From: Eulemur rufifrons
Taxonomy: Eukaryota > Chordata > Mammalia > Primates > Lemuridae
Assembly: GCF_041146395.1 (NCBI RefSeq)
Contig: NC_090989.1
Coordinates: forward strand, 250,284,843 to 250,348,842
Direction of reading: 5' to 3'
DNA length: 64,000 bases
Position 1 is the stretch's first letter; each line of letters opens with the position of its first letter. Below the pieces are notes generated by a model that did not search any database, was not told the DNA's origin, and was given only the letters and a program-made list of their open reading frames with translations. Below are positions 1 through 41,874 of this stretch, in pieces. The position numbers and the translations under genes were made by a program.

Positions 1-30319
<30,319 letters not shown>

Positions 30320-30450
30320 GCTGGCCTCGGCTGCTCGCTGGACCTGCGCCCCGCTCCTTTAGAAGCCCGGCTGGCGGCGGAGGGCGTGGCGAGCCGGGAA
30401 ACCACTCGGGATGAGAGGCGGGGCTGCAGGGGAACTTCAGCTGCTAGAGC

Positions 30451-30464
30451 GAAAATCGAAACCG
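30451..30464 (+). promoter_or_regulatory. second IRF-like motif in RIGI promoter
   Basis: GAAAATCGAAACCG resembles an IRF element, with GAAA repeats at a spacing of three rather than the usual one or two. It lies about 135 bp upstream of the ATG. Weaker than the site at 30531. Confidence 0.4.
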
Positions 30465-30530
30465 CAACTAGCTGCGGCTGGGCGCGGGCGGGGACGCTGG
30501 GGCTGCGGCGCTGCAGGTTACCGGCTCCCT

Positions 30531-30544
30531 CAGTTTCGTTTCCC
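30531..30544 (-). promoter_or_regulatory. ISRE/IRF element of RIGI promoter
   Basis: Reads GGGAAACGAAACTG on the gene strand, matching the ISRE form GAAAN(1-2)GAAACT. It lies about 215 bp upstream of the RIGI ATG. RIGI is a known interferon-induced gene, so this is a likely IRF1/ISGF3 site. Confidence 0.65.
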
Positions 30545-30946
30545 GCCACGTGGAGCCCGCTGACCCAGAAGGACCGAAGAGGACTCCTGGGAATTGCTTT
30601 TATTTTTATCTTTTCATCTATTTTTTGCTTTGCTTTTTTAGCGGTAAAGTGTAGATACAGTAAAATGCAGACAGTTATGTGCAATTCGATGCGTTTTGAA
30701 AAATGTATACTGGTGTACTTTCCCCACCGCAGAAGAGAGCTCTAGCAGGTACACACATTGGTTAGCCCTTTTTTTTTTTTTTTTTTTTTTTGTAATTTTC
30801 ATCTTGGTCGGTGTGAAATGGTATATTATTGTGGTTTTAATGTGCCATATAATCATTGGTGTTGGGCACATTTGCATGTGCTTATTGGCCATTCCTGTAT
30901 CTTCTTTTGTGAAGCAGCTACTCTGATCTTTTGCCTGATTTTAGAG

Positions 30947-30984
30947 GTTTTTTTTATTTTTATTTATATATATATATATGCGCG

Positions 30985-31023
<39 letters not shown>

Positions 31024-31350
31024 CCTCACTCTGTTGCCTGGGCTAGAGTGCCATGGCGTCAGCCTAGCTCACGGCAACCTCAAACTCCTGGGCTCAAGCG
31101 ATCCTCTTGCCTCAGCCTCCCTAGTATCCGAGACTACAGGCCTGCGCCATCACCCCCCCCCCCCCCCCCGCGCCGCTATTTTTTTTTTCTATTTTTAGTT
31201 GTCTTGCTAATTTCTTTCTATCTTTAGTAGAGAGGGGTCCTTGCTTTTGCTGAGGCTGGTCTTGAACTCCTGAGCTCAAGCGATGCTTGATCCTCCCACC
31301 TTGGCCTCCCAGAGTGCTAGGATTACAGGGGTGAGCCACCATGCCCGGCC
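30947..31350 (-). mobile_element. Alu with expanded microsatellite tail
   Basis: Minus Alu flanked by CTGATTTTAGAG / CTGATTTTGGAG (30935-30946, 31351-31362). Its tail has become the (TA)(GC)(CA) tract at 30965-31020, and it holds a 17-C run at 31153-31169. Confidence 0.92.
30965..31020. repeat. compound (TA)n(CG)n(CA)n tract
   Basis: About 55 bp of unbroken alternating purine-pyrimidine: TA repeats, then CG repeats, then CA repeats. Confidence 0.97.
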
Positions 31351-32161
31351 CTGATTTTGGAGTTTTTTGTTGTTGTTGTTGTTGTTGTTTTTACAGGAAT
31401 TATTTATTCTACATACAGAATTGTTAAATATATGTATTTGAAATATCTTCCCCAATCTGTGGCTTACCATCTCATTTTCTTAACAGTGTCTTTTGATGAG
31501 AAGTTTATATTAGGGAAATCTAATTTATCAGTTTTTTTCTTCTATTTATTGCTTTGTGTGCCCCTCTTTAATAAATCTTTGCCTACCTAAAGGTAATGAA
31601 AATATTCTGTGTTTTCCTTAGAGTGTTTATATTTTTAGTATTTACTTTAAGGTCTATGACTATCTCTAATTTTGTTGTGCTGTGAAATAGGGGTCCAGGT
31701 TCACTTTTTCCCCATACTTCTAATTGTTCCAGAACCACTTGTTGAAAACTTTTCCTTTCACCATTGACTAGCCTTGGGACCTCTGGGGGGAAAAAATAAA
31801 TTGTGTGTAGTACTTTTGACTCTTATCATTTCTATTTTTCTGTTACTTGTGACAATACCACTCTCGGTTCCTTTAGATTTCAACTAATTTTTGGAAATCA
31901 GGTAATATTTAGTCCTCCAAATTTGTTCTTTACTATAATGAATGTATTGGCTATTCCAGCTTCTTTGCATTTCCATATGAAAGAAGAATCAACTTGTCAA
32001 TTCCCCTCCCCCAAAAAACCTATTGGAATTGCATTGAACCTACAGAAGAACTTGGGGAGAAATGACATCTTGAGTGTTCTAATCCATGAAAGTGGTATGT
32101 CTTTCCATTTACTTAGATCTTTAATTTCTCTCAGAAATATTTTATAGGTTTTTGTTTTTTT

Positions 32162-32318
32162 AATTTTAGAGACAAGGTCTATGTTGCCAAGGCTGGAATG
32201 CAGTGGCTATTCACAGGTGCAGTTATAATGCACTAGTTTTGAACCCCTGGGCTCAAGCTACCCTCCCATCTCAGCCTCCCAAATGACTGAACTGCAGGCA
32301 TGTGCCATGCACCTGGCT
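32162..32318 (-). mobile_element. 7SL-derived monomer (FAM/FLAM-like)
   Basis: Monomer (GAGACAAGGTCTATGTTGCC to CATGCACCTGGC) that keeps the 7SL-like ATTCACAGGTGCAGT segment absent from Alu arms. Nested in the L1. Confidence 0.7.
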
Positions 32319-33655
32319 ATTCTTTAACTATTTTATGTTCTTTGATGCTACTGTAAAGGAATTTTTTAAAATTCCATTTTCAAATTGTTCGTTGCTACCA
32401 TATAGAAATGCAAGTGATTTTTGTCAACCTTGTATCATGCAACATTGCTAAATTCATTTATTCTAGTAATTGTTCTGTAAATTCCTTAAAATTTCCTAGG
32501 TAAATAATCATGTCAATTGGGAATACAGTTTTACTTTTACTTCCTCTCCAATCTTTATGCTTTTTATTATATTTTGTTTTCTTATCGCACCTCCTAGAGC
32601 CTCCAATAGAAAGATGAATAAAAGTGGTGAGAGTTGACACCCTTACCTTATTACCAATCTCAGTGGGAAAATGATCAGTGTGTCACTTTAATTATGATGT
32701 TAGCTGTATGGCTTTTTTTTAGATGCTCTTTATCAGATTGATGAAGTTCTCTTTTATTACTGGTTTGTTGAGAGTTTTTATCACACATGGGTGTTGAATT
32801 GTTCAATTTCCTGCATCTATTGAAGTGATAGTATCTTCTTTTTTTTTTTCTTTTTCCTGGCCAATACAGATTTTGGTAAAAGGTGATTGTATATTCTGCA
32901 CCAAATTTCACTGATTAAGTTTTGAATGTTAACCCAATCCTAACATTCCTGGGAATGTGATTCCCTTAAGTAGTAAATGCGGTGAAGAGAAATAAAGCAG
33001 GTTAAGGGAATAAGAAGTAAAGGGGACTGCTTATATTAGGTGAGTTCAGCAGGGAAGACCTAAATGAATCAGGAAGCAGGTCTTTTGAGTGAAGGGCATT
33101 GTACTCACATGGAACAGAAGGTGCAAGGGCCCAAATGCAGAAATAAATTGGTCCTGCAAAAGGAAAATAAGCAGGGTTGCTAGAGTGGAGTGGGCTGGGG
33201 AAAAAGAGAGAGATGGCCAAGGCAGTTCACATAAGACCCCATAGACCACAATGACTTTGGTTTTAATCTTCAATATGATGGGAAACTGCCACAGGATTTT
33301 GAGAGGGCATAACATGATATGACTCCTGTTTTTAAAGGATCACTGTGGTAATTGGAGGAAAACAAGCTGCAGGTGGGGGACAAGGGTGGAAAGAGTGACT
33401 AGATAAGAGGCATAGCACTAGTCCAACTGGAAGTGGTGAATTGGCAGGATATATGATCCTAAAACCCCACTCAGTTTGCTGATGAGTTAGATGTATGATA
33501 TGTGAGACAGGAACCAAGAAGAGCTCCAGTTTGTTTAGCCTGAGCAGCTCTGGGAGGGGTGGTGCCATCTCTTAACATGGGAACACTGGAGGAGAGGCAG
33601 ACTTGGGAGGAGGAAATCAAGAACATGTATGCTTGCTGATGAGAATGATCCACGG

Positions 33656-33790
33656 GCAGTGCTTCTCAAACATTAATATGCATGTGAATCACCCACAGGT
33701 CTTGTGTTAGTGCAGATCCTAATCCAGGAAGGTCTCAGACCCTATGTTTCTAACAAGCTCCCAGGTGAGGCTGATGCTGCTGGTCAGCAG
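33656..33790 (+). repeat. MER5A-like hAT element
   Basis: CAGTGCTTCTCAAACATTAA, TGTTTCTAACAAGCTCCCAG and GGCTGATGCTGCTGGTC match MER5A. Confidence 0.8.
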
Positions 33791-33914
33791 ATCTCACTAA
33801 GTAGGAGGACACTAAAAATCAAGAGATAAGGGAAAAAGAGGATAACTAAAAAATAAAAATTCCTATTAAAGAGAGAGGAAGTGAAATCCAGAGCACATAT
33901 GGAGGGATTAGCCT

Positions 33915-34092
33915 TAGAACAGTTCTCAAATTGGTCTGCGGCATCAGAACCACCTGGAAACTTGTTAGAAAAGCAAATTCTTGGCATCCCAGATCTTCTG
34001 AATCAGAAACCCTCGGGGTGGAGCCCAACAATCTGTATTTCAACAAACCTCTCAGATGATTTTGGTGCATGCTAGAGTTTGAGAACCAGAGA
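33915..34092 (+). repeat. MER5A-like hAT element
   Basis: CAGTTCTCAAATTGGTCTG, GAACCACCTGGAAACTTGTT and TTTGAGAACCAG at the end match MER5A with both termini. Confidence 0.8.
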
Positions 34093-34841
34093 CCAGAGAG
34101 TAATGGGACTTCATTCACCATGTGGAGAAGAGATGGATACTGTGGTAAATTATGAACATTATAATTCTTTTCCCAATACTTACACCTTTTACAATGTAAC
34201 TTTGCAACTCCTCCCACAACAGTGGAGTCTGATTTCCCTGCCCTTGAATCTGGGCTAGACTAAGGACTTTGCTATCAGCAATAGAATATAGCAGTGAGGG
34301 TGTCTCAATTCTGAGCCTTCTTATCTCTCGCATCTCTGAAAATACCAAGAAAAGCAGCTCAGGCTAATGCGCTGGAAGATGAGAAACAACATAAAGAGTG
34401 CAGCAATCCCAGCTGAGGCCATCTTAGAGCAGCAGACCCACTAGTTGACTGAAGACACATGACAGTGACAGTCAAGACCAACGAAGCAGACAGTGTCTCT
34501 AATAACTAATATGACAGAGGTATTCTGTGTGGTAAGCAGGCAGGATTTCTGTTTGTCTGAGCCTGGTGCTGCAGAATTGCCCAATCAGTCTCTATACTTG
34601 TAAATGGGTGGTACAAAGAAGAGGGGGAGAGTTGAGGAGGTAAAGGTATAAAAGACCCATTATATCAAATACAGTGAGCAAGAATACTAGAGAAACTTGC
34701 CCATTACTGTTGTATATCATATGAAGGTGAGGCTGGTTGACTGTGTTTTTACAGTGACAATTTCCTTCAGGAACACTTAGCAAGATGCATGTAGGCATAA
34801 CTTAAAAGTTGGGTTCATCCAGATTGAGGTCATACCAGGTA

Positions 34842-35038
34842 AAGCGTTAGCAAACTACAGCTTGCACACCACATCTGGTGCATGACTTTTCTGCAGGCCA
34901 CAAGCTAAAAAATTAACATTTAAAAAGTGTTGTAGAAAAAAAAACAAAGAATATGTAACACAGACTGCACACAGCCCACAAAGTCTAAAATATTTACTTT
35001 CTGGTCCTTTAGCCTTAGGGAAAGTTTGCCAACACCTA
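34842..35038 (+). repeat. non-autonomous hAT-like element
   Basis: Terminal text GTTAGCAAACTACAG and AAAGTTTGCCAACACCT are roughly inverted copies; the internal TAAAATATTTACTTTCTGG is typical of an abundant old hAT-like family. Exact family not called. Confidence 0.55.
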
Positions 35039-35049
35039 AACTAGGTAAA

Positions 35050-36230
35050 TGAGAAAGAAGGGCAAAAGAGTTGCAAGGTGTTGCAAAAAGAGTGATTTAA
35101 ACATTGTCCAGGAAATCATAGCTGGACATGAAGGGAAGTGAAGAAGGGTGATCGACAGAGTGAGGTCAAAAGATTTTACTTCCTAGTTCCATGTTCTAAA
35201 AATCGTATTAGATATCCCTGCAGGCAGCCTAACCTGCTCAACCCAGAGCAAGTTCCTAATATAATGATTACATGAAGGAATAGTGAGCAAGCATGAAAGG
35301 CTCAGTTACATTTCCTGATGTTAAAAAAAAAAAAGAAATGCCTTGGACAATGAATTCAGATGAACAAGTTAAAATATACATTAGGCTAAAAGTTTATATA
35401 GATAGTGGAGCTTCTTGAAAGCAGAAAGCTAGTCTAAGCCGATTTCTAAAATATCCAGGACCTATTTATTGATTCATCCAGTGTTTTAAGCACCTCTATG
35501 TGAAACAGTGAAAGGATATAGCAGTTCACCTACATACGTATAGTTGTCACAGAACTTTCAGACTGGTGGGAGATAAGGCATTTAGTAATCAATTACCAAT
35601 GTCACAAATGCTCTGGAGTCTGGGGTTGTTCAAAGAGCAAGTAATTAAGGAGAACTAATGGGGTGGCAGGTGACAGCACACTTTTAACAGAAACCTAGTT
35701 TACCCAAGATGGAGCTCAGTTTCCAGCAGAAGAAAAATGCCACGTATGATGGTTCTGATGTAGTAGGGAGTAGCACCTCAATATTCCTTCCAGGAATGAG
35801 GTGAGAGAAATGCTCAAGATGGACCAGAGCCTCATTAGGCAGACTTGTAAACCAATTCACATTATTCAATTTTTTGTTTGTCTGCTTTTAATACCCTCAG
35901 AAAAATGGGAAGCTACTGAAGGATTTTAAGTAGGGGAATGAAATGAAAACATATTTTTAAAGGATCTTTTGAATGCTGCATCAAGAATGGATGAGGGTAA
36001 AGGAGTGGGATGCAGGCAGACCCATTATGGTAGTACAAGTGAGAGGTCCTGGCTGCCTAGACTGGATGGAATAAACACAATAGAAATACTAGAAAAATAT
36101 TTAATGACCAGTATTTGGTTGCATAAGGGGACTGAAAAACAAGAATTGGAAATTTTGGGCCTGGACATCCAAGAGGGTGATGGTACCATGTATTGTGTTT
36201 TCATTAAATGTTTAACAGAAAACACAATGT
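35050..36230. other. RIGI-TOPORS intergenic, unclassified ancient repeat-like sequence
   Basis: 35880-36070 (GGATTTTAAGTAGGGGAATG and onward) resembles the same old repeat type as 33000-33640 (AGGGCATAACATGATATGAC). I cannot name the family. No gene is seen. Confidence 0.4.
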
Positions 36231-36231
36231 G

Positions 36232-36556
36232 AGGCTGGGCACGGTGGCTCACGCCTGTAATCCTAGCACTCTGAGAGGCCGAGGGAGGATCACTCAAGAT
36301 CAGGAGTTCGAGACCAGCCTGAGCAAGAGCGAGACCCTCGTCTCTACTAAAAATAGAAAGAAATTAGCTGGACAACTAAAAATATATATAGAAAAAATTA
36401 GCCAGGCATGGTGGCGCATGCCTGTAGTCCCAGCTACTCGGGAGGCTGAGGCAGAAGGATTGCTTAAGCCCAGGAGTTTGAGGTTGCTGTGAGCCAGGCT
36501 GACATCACACTGTAGCCATGGCAACAGAGCAAGACTCGTCTCAAAAAAAAAAAAAA
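36232..36556 (+). mobile_element. Alu, intergenic
   Basis: Dimeric Alu with some deletions (shortened left and right arms) and an A15 tail. Confidence 0.93.
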
Positions 36557-36774
36557 ACTTGATGTGAAATACACAATGTGGAATAAAACAGCATTCTTTA
36601 GTTTTTAATACTTAAGAAAAATACTGTAATCACAAAGTAATTTCATATGTTCAATGTGTATTTCTTGATCAATCTATATAGCCTTCCCACAATTTCTCAA
36701 TGTCTGAGCTTACTAAAAATTGCCAACATCAATTTTAGATTCTTATTTTAAAACAATTTTCTACTGGCCTTAGG

Positions 36775-37170
36775 ATAAACAAATTCTAAACATGGCATAC
36801 AAAGCTTGTTCCCACACCCTGTCCTTTGGCTAACCCTGCCTTCTTTTTGTTCTTGAAATACACTAGGCTCCCCTTCTGCCTTTGGATCTCTGCATATATT
36901 TTCCTTTGCTAACAGCAACTCTACCCCTAGTTAACGTCCACTTGTTTTCCAGATTCCAATTCAACTGTTACTTCCACTGGAGATTAGGCCCCCATTATAT
37001 ACTCTTATAAGGGAATTATAGTTTCTCTTCAGAGAACTTATTTGTAATACTATATTTATACAGATATTATCTGTTTTAAGTAGTCTGTAAGCCCCATGAC
37101 AACAGAGAGCATATCTGCTTTGCTCTATCACTAAAACCTAGTGCAGAACCTGCCACTGAATGAATGAATG
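36775..37170 (+). repeat. L2 LINE 3' end
   Basis: Ends TGCCACTGAATGAATGAATG; upstream GTCTGTAAGCCCCATGACAA matches the L2 tail. Confidence 0.6.
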
Positions 37171-37904
37171 TGGTAGCAAGGCAAACTGAAGGCTGAATTT
37201 AGATTTAACTCAAACTCTGCTGTTCACTAGCAATTCTACATCAGCCTAGATGTAATTTTATCATCTCTAAAACAAAATGAAACAAACACAGCCTCACTTA
37301 GTATAAAAGATCTACCAATGTAAATGAAGTATGGCAAGGGTATTTTGTTTTTAGTAAACTAAATGCTACTTGATAGCATTTTGCTTAAGACAGAAGCAAA
37401 TAAGATACTCCTCAAAATCAGATTAAATAACTAAAATAATCATGAAAACTGTTAATTATCTGTAAATGCAGATGATCTGAAATTTAGTATTTATAACAAA
37501 ATTATACCCTTAGCTACTTTCAAGATTCTGGCTCTACTAAAAATCTTTTTTTTTTTTTTTAAAGCAATGCTGCATAGGAAAATTTCTGATTCTTAAAGTG
37601 TTACTGTTTTATTTTGTCTTTTGTTGAATACACATTTGTTTTACTGGCAGTCCAGATAAACAAGTATATAAAGGAAATAGTAAATTTTTCTTTTGGCGGA
37701 AGTCAAGATAAACTGTGCAGATTAAAATGCCTCAATTTAACCTGAAGAAATGGTTTTGAATCATACAAATTTCTAAGAGAAAAATAAAGACTGTCCAAAG
37801 GGATTCTCCTAGCTTAAAACACATTTCCAGAATAACTCTCAAAAAAAAAATTCAAAAATACTCATTACCTTAAAAATATGTCAATACCATATGGCTTTAT
37901 GAAA

Positions 37905-38203
37905 TAACTTCTAAAATTTATATTTTTTTTATTTAAAAAGGATCCCAAGTTTTAAATAAACTGCTAGCAATATCATTTTCTTCACTTAAAAGTGCATATC
38001 TCTGAGGGTGGGACATACATACTTTTTGAACAAATAATGATTTTTACAAAGTAACACACACACACACAAAAAAATCACTTAAAGGGGAAAAGAGTTTTCA
38101 CCAAAAGTCATCTTTAAATAGACTGAAGTAGAAGACACTGTTCCTTTTTTTCCTTTGTATACCAACAGAATTCTCAACGAGTTGCTTTGGCAGTTTTAAG
38201 ACA
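37905..38203 (-). other. TOPORS: TOPORS 3' UTR with poly(A) signal
   Basis: AT-rich sequence after the TOPORS stop. AATAAA on the minus strand lies at 37933-37928, about 270 nt past the stop, and is the first canonical signal seen. Another lies near 37613-37608, so a longer UTR is possible. Confidence 0.55.
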
Positions 38204-41119
38204 TCAGTCTCTACCAAGAGACACTGACATTAATGATGTCCGTGGAGATGGCAATTGCCTTGATGGCTCAGTTTGAATAGAGACATTACTGGCCTGGTTC
38301 TCCAAATCAGAGGCAAAGGTGCTCTCTTTTCTTACATCAAGAGTTTGTTCAACTGAAGCTGCTGGGGGTGGAATATTATCTACAGTTTTGTTGGCATTAT
38401 TCAAGTTGTTAGTAAGTGTGGTAACATCACACTCTTTGTCCAGGACACCAAATTCATCTTCTATTGTAACTACATCTTTAGTTTCAAATGGTTCTAAGGA
38501 AGGAGCCAAAAACTCATTTTGTAGAGGGTCTTGAGGCCCGTTATTGTCACATTCTGCATCTTCTTTTACTTCGGAATCCTTATCACTATCACTGTCGATG
38601 GTAATTACAACTGGAGAACGTGAAGTATTGTCTCCATGGTGTTTCTTATGCTTCTTCTTGTGTTTCTTCTTTTTCTTTTTATGATGTTTGGTTGTATCAG
38701 TAGCTTTTCCTTCATAAACTATTTCTACACTCAGGCTCCGGGCCCTTTTTCTCCTCTTGTGTTTTGTCTCTCTATCTGAGGATCGGCTGTCTGAAAAGCT
38801 GTCACTCTCATTTTTGTAGTTTCCATCGAACTTTGAGGAAGATTTTTGGTAATGACCATCCTTTAGTTTAGAAGCAAATTCATGAGATGGTTGAGCCACT
38901 TCATCAGTACCCTCCAAATGCCGTGTTTTGTATTTTCGTTTCCCTCCAGGTTTTTCATTTCTTACCCGCTCAGGCCCTGTAGATGCAGTCCTCGATCTGT
39001 TACTAGACAGGCTCCGTGATCTATGCCTTTCATAGTAGTAATATTTCCTTTCGCTATGATTGGTTTTTTTCCTAGCATTTGTTCTTTCAGAAAAGGACTG
39101 AATTCTAAATTCTGGACTTGAAGATTGTCTGGAATAATGAGCTCTGGACAGAGTCCTTCTCCTGTAGGATGATTCGTATCCATCCCTGTCCTTGTTTCTA
39201 CTATAATAAGTATACTCCCACTTGTATCTGCTTCCATAATTATTTCTTAAGTAATAATGATCTCTATTTCTGCTCCGTGATCTTCTTTTACCATGATCAC
39301 TACTACGAGACCTTGATCTGCTTGTGCTCTCACTACTTAGAGATAGAGTTTGGCTTCTTCTTGACCAGCTGCTATCTCTGGTTCTTGATCTCTTTTTGCC
39401 TCTTCTCCCTCTAGGTCTACTTTCCCTGCTTCTGGATCTTTTGCTTTTCATTCTTTTCTTACCATGATGCTTTCTATGATTCTTATCATACCTACTTCTA
39501 CTCTGGGAACGTGAATCTGAACTTCTTGATCTTCCCCTCTTCCTGTGTCTATAGTTGTATGGAGAATATACCCTGTCTCCTCTCAAAGATGAGCTCAGGT
39601 CTCTGGGAGATGACAATGATGTAGATCGTTTCTCTTCCTTCTTGGATTTGATTCTTGTACCAGAATCACAATGACCTTTATTTATTTGCTCATCTTTTCC
39701 AAGGACAGAGCGTGGAGATGAACATCTACTAACATCACTATCACCAGAACTGTAAGACTGGTCTTGTTCTTGTGTCTTCACTGTCTCCATTTTCTCATAA
39801 GTACCTAACTCCTCAGAATCAGAGGACAGTTCAACAAGTTCTGGGGTCCTCTCAGCTAGTGGTTTAACAAACCCAACAATTACACAATTATCTGAAGAAG
39901 AATCACTGTCATTATTTAAGTCCTCATTGGTTTGTACTCCTTGTATCTGAGACGTGGTTCCCCCTGTGACCAGTTCTTCATCTGAACTGTCAGAAGTATT
40001 TAAAAGGGAAGACATAGCAACGTGTACCTGCTCTGAGCTTGAGTAAGATGGTCCCGGTGTTTCATCATCCCATGGTGCCTGACTAACAGTGGCTACATTA
40101 ATATCCAGCTCTTGGGTCTCAGCCTCATCTGGAGATATTGTTATGACTGAAGAATCAGAATGGCTGCCTTCTTCATATGAAGGAGCAGGGCAATCATAAT
40201 TGGCGTGTTGGTCAAAGGCTGCCATGTTAAAAGGAGATCGAGCAAAACTGATAAACTCATGTATAAAATGTTCAGTTCGATTAAGTAAAAATGGTCTTAA
40301 ATCAGATACAAATGCCTGGCTCTCCAAATCATAGCGAGTAACATTACTCATGATGATGTGCTGAACGATATTCACTAAAGATCCATGAGCTCCAAAAAGA
40401 ACTGTAAGTTCACGTTTTAACCAGGGGACTAATCTGTGAAGACAAGCTGGATTTCTACGGAAGAATTCAGCTGAAATATCCCTATAGCGGCCACCATCTT
40501 CAATATTTCTAACTCGAGCACCAGCACGATATAGAGTTCGTCTAAAATTAATAATATCTTGTTCTTGAATTTTCCGCAAAGATCTTTCATCTGCAGTAGT
40601 TGGCCTCCTTACTGCAATCTGTCTCATAAACTGAGGAATTTCAACATCTCTAGATCTTGTTGAAATGCCTAACCCTTCAAATAGAACTCCGCTATCTGGT
40701 GGAGTTGTGGTTCTTCTATTCATGGTACTACTAGGTGAATAAACAGAAGCATTTCGTTCCCTTGTCATAGTTGTACGGTAGCGAAATCGTGGAAGATCAG
40801 GGGTGGCAAAAGAACCATTATAGGAAGGCCTTAGGACATACTCCTTGAAGTCATCTTCTGCCCTCACAGAATGGAAAATAGAATCAAAGGGCTGTTTACA
40901 TAGTGGACATTCAGCTTTGTTTTTTGACCACTCCTGTACACAGCGAAAACAGAATTTATGTAAGCAGCGATCTAAGTAAGACACATTATCAAATCTATCC
41001 AAGCATATAGGACACTTAGAATCAGGAGATGCATCAGCTGGTACCGTCTGTTGTAATTTGCTAGTGCCAGCTTTAGGTGAAAAGTTGTCCATTTTAAATT
41101 CCTTAGTGGCTGATGCCAT
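38204..41119 (-). CDS. TOPORS: TOPORS, RING-type ubiquitin/SUMO E3 ligase (main coding exon)
   Basis: TOPORS is a nuclear and centrosomal protein that binds topoisomerase I and p53 and acts as both ubiquitin and SUMO E3 ligase; human mutations cause retinitis pigmentosa 31 (established knowledge). One exon holds 971 codons from MASATKEFK. A C3HC4 RING spans residues 36-74 (CPIC, CLHKFC, CPLC). It is followed by a conserved domain, acidic SDSSDEE/ELSSDSEE (SUMO-interacting-like) stretches, a long Arg/Ser-rich region, a Lys/His run (KKKKKKHKKKHKKHH) and the acidic ITIDSDSD motif. The exon acceptor is cag at 41123, giving ATAATGG around the start. The end is LMSVSLGRD then TGA, three residues shorter than human because about four bases are missing. 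Human isoform 2, which begins at the same Met, is 980 residues. Confidence 0.96.
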   Translation of the reverse strand: MASATKEFKMDNFSPKAGTSKLQQTVPADASPDSKCPICLDRFDNVSYLDRCLHKFCFRCVQEWSKNKAECPLCKQPFDSIFHSVRAEDDFKEYVLRPSYNGSFATPDLPRFRYRTTMTRERNASVYSPSSTMNRRTTTPPDSGVLFEGLGISTRSRDVEIPQFMRQIAVRRPTTADERSLRKIQEQDIINFRRTLYRAGARVRNIEDGGRYRDISAEFFRRNPACLHRLVPWLKRELTVLFGAHGSLVNIVQHIIMSNVTRYDLESQAFVSDLRPFLLNRTEHFIHEFISFARSPFNMAAFDQHANYDCPAPSYEEGSHSDSSVITISPDEAETQELDINVATVSQAPWDDETPGPSYSSSEQVHVAMSSLLNTSDSSDEELVTGGTTSQIQGVQTNEDLNNDSDSSSDNCVIVGFVKPLAERTPELVELSSDSEELGTYEKMETVKTQEQDQSYSSGDSDVSRCSSPRSVLGKDEQINKGHCDSGTRIKSKKEEKRSTSLSSPRDLSSSLRGDRVYSPYNYRHRKRGRSRSSDSRSQSRSRYDKNHRKHHGKKRMKSKRSRSRESRPRGRRGKKRSRTRDSSWSRRSQTLSLSSESTSRSRSRSSDHGKRRSRSRNRDHYYLRNNYGSRYKWEYTYYSRNKDRDGYESSYRRRTLSRAHYSRQSSSPEFRIQSFSERTNARKKTNHSERKYYYYERHRSRSLSSNRSRTASTGPERVRNEKPGGKRKYKTRHLEGTDEVAQPSHEFASKLKDGHYQKSSSKFDGNYKNESDSFSDSRSSDRETKHKRRKRARSLSVEIVYEGKATDTTKHHKKKKKKHKKKHKKHHGDNTSRSPVVITIDSDSDKDSEVKEDAECDNNGPQDPLQNEFLAPSLEPFETKDVVTIEDEFGVLDKECDVTTLTNNLNNANKTVDNIPPPAASVEQTLDVRKESTFASDLENQASNVSIQTEPSRQLPSPRTSLMSVSLGRD

Positions 41120-41274
41120 TATCTGTAAAAGGGAAAGAAATACATTAGTAACCTGATAAAAGAGGAATGACTAAATCATCTGAACAAAAATGCAAATAAA
41201 GACCTAGAAACATACTTTGGTGAAAATACTTGAGCAGTTCGTTACTTTTGTAATATAAAGGGGCAGTGTAGCAT

Positions 41275-41485
41275 ACTAATGTAGTACTTAAACCACAAGC
41301 TCTAAAGTCAGACTTCCTGTGATTAAACTGTAGTTCTACTACTGTAGCTGTGGACCAGTACTATCTCTGTGCTATAATTTGATCTGTAGGTTAATGATAA
41401 TTGAACCTGCCTTACAGGGTTTATGAAGATGTAAAAGCCCTTAGAAAAAGTGCCTGGTATATGGTAAGTGCTCAAGTATTACATA
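41275..41485 (+). repeat. MIR SINE
   Basis: Forward MIR: AAGCTCTAAAGTCAGACTTC, TGCCTTACAGGGTTTATGAA, AGTGCCTGGTATATGGTAAG. Confidence 0.75.
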
Positions 41486-41874
41486 ACATTCTACTAGTCT
41501 TCTTAACTTAAATTTAACTTAATTGAGAAATATGTGACATATACAAAAAAGTATAAAGAAAACAAAGTACCCATGTATCTACCATTCAAATTTAACAACT
41601 AAAATTTTCTTATAGTTATTCCAGACTTCCCCTACTATAGAAGGGGAAGATAACTCTCTAAAAATCAAAAACACCATAGTCCTCAGTTGTTGTTTCTATG
41701 TGTAGTTTTATACCTTTCAAACACACATGCCCCTAACAATATAAACCACTGATTTATGTGATAATATTGTATATGTACTTTTCTAAAAGAGCTTCAGTGA
41801 GATATAATTTACATCTCAGAAAGTTCACCTGTTTAAACCAATTATACAGTGAAAGATTTTCTCTAAAAAAAGGA

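Larger units (their letters stand above)
30320..30560 (-). promoter_or_regulatory. RIGI: RIGI 5' UTR and promoter, GC-rich
   Basis: GC- and CpG-rich sequence directly upstream of the RIGI ATG, in an otherwise AT-rich neighbourhood. It carries GC boxes (GGGCGCGGGCGGGG near 30480-30493), two GAAA-repeat interferon-response-type motifs and a CACGTG E-box at 30547-30552. The exact transcription start cannot be read from sequence. Confidence 0.7.
30780..32960 (-). mobile_element. old L1 3' region, interrupted by Alu and an Alu monomer
   Basis: Antisense L1 text in three blocks: 30780-30946 (TGTGCTTATTGGCCATTCC), 31351-32161 (CTTTGCCTACCTAAAGG, GAACCACTTGTTGAAAAC) and 32319-32960. No open reading frame survives. 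Confidence 0.7.

Noticed and set aside
38319..39414. Open frames on plus across TOPORS
   Set aside because: Shadows of the TOPORS exon in other frames.
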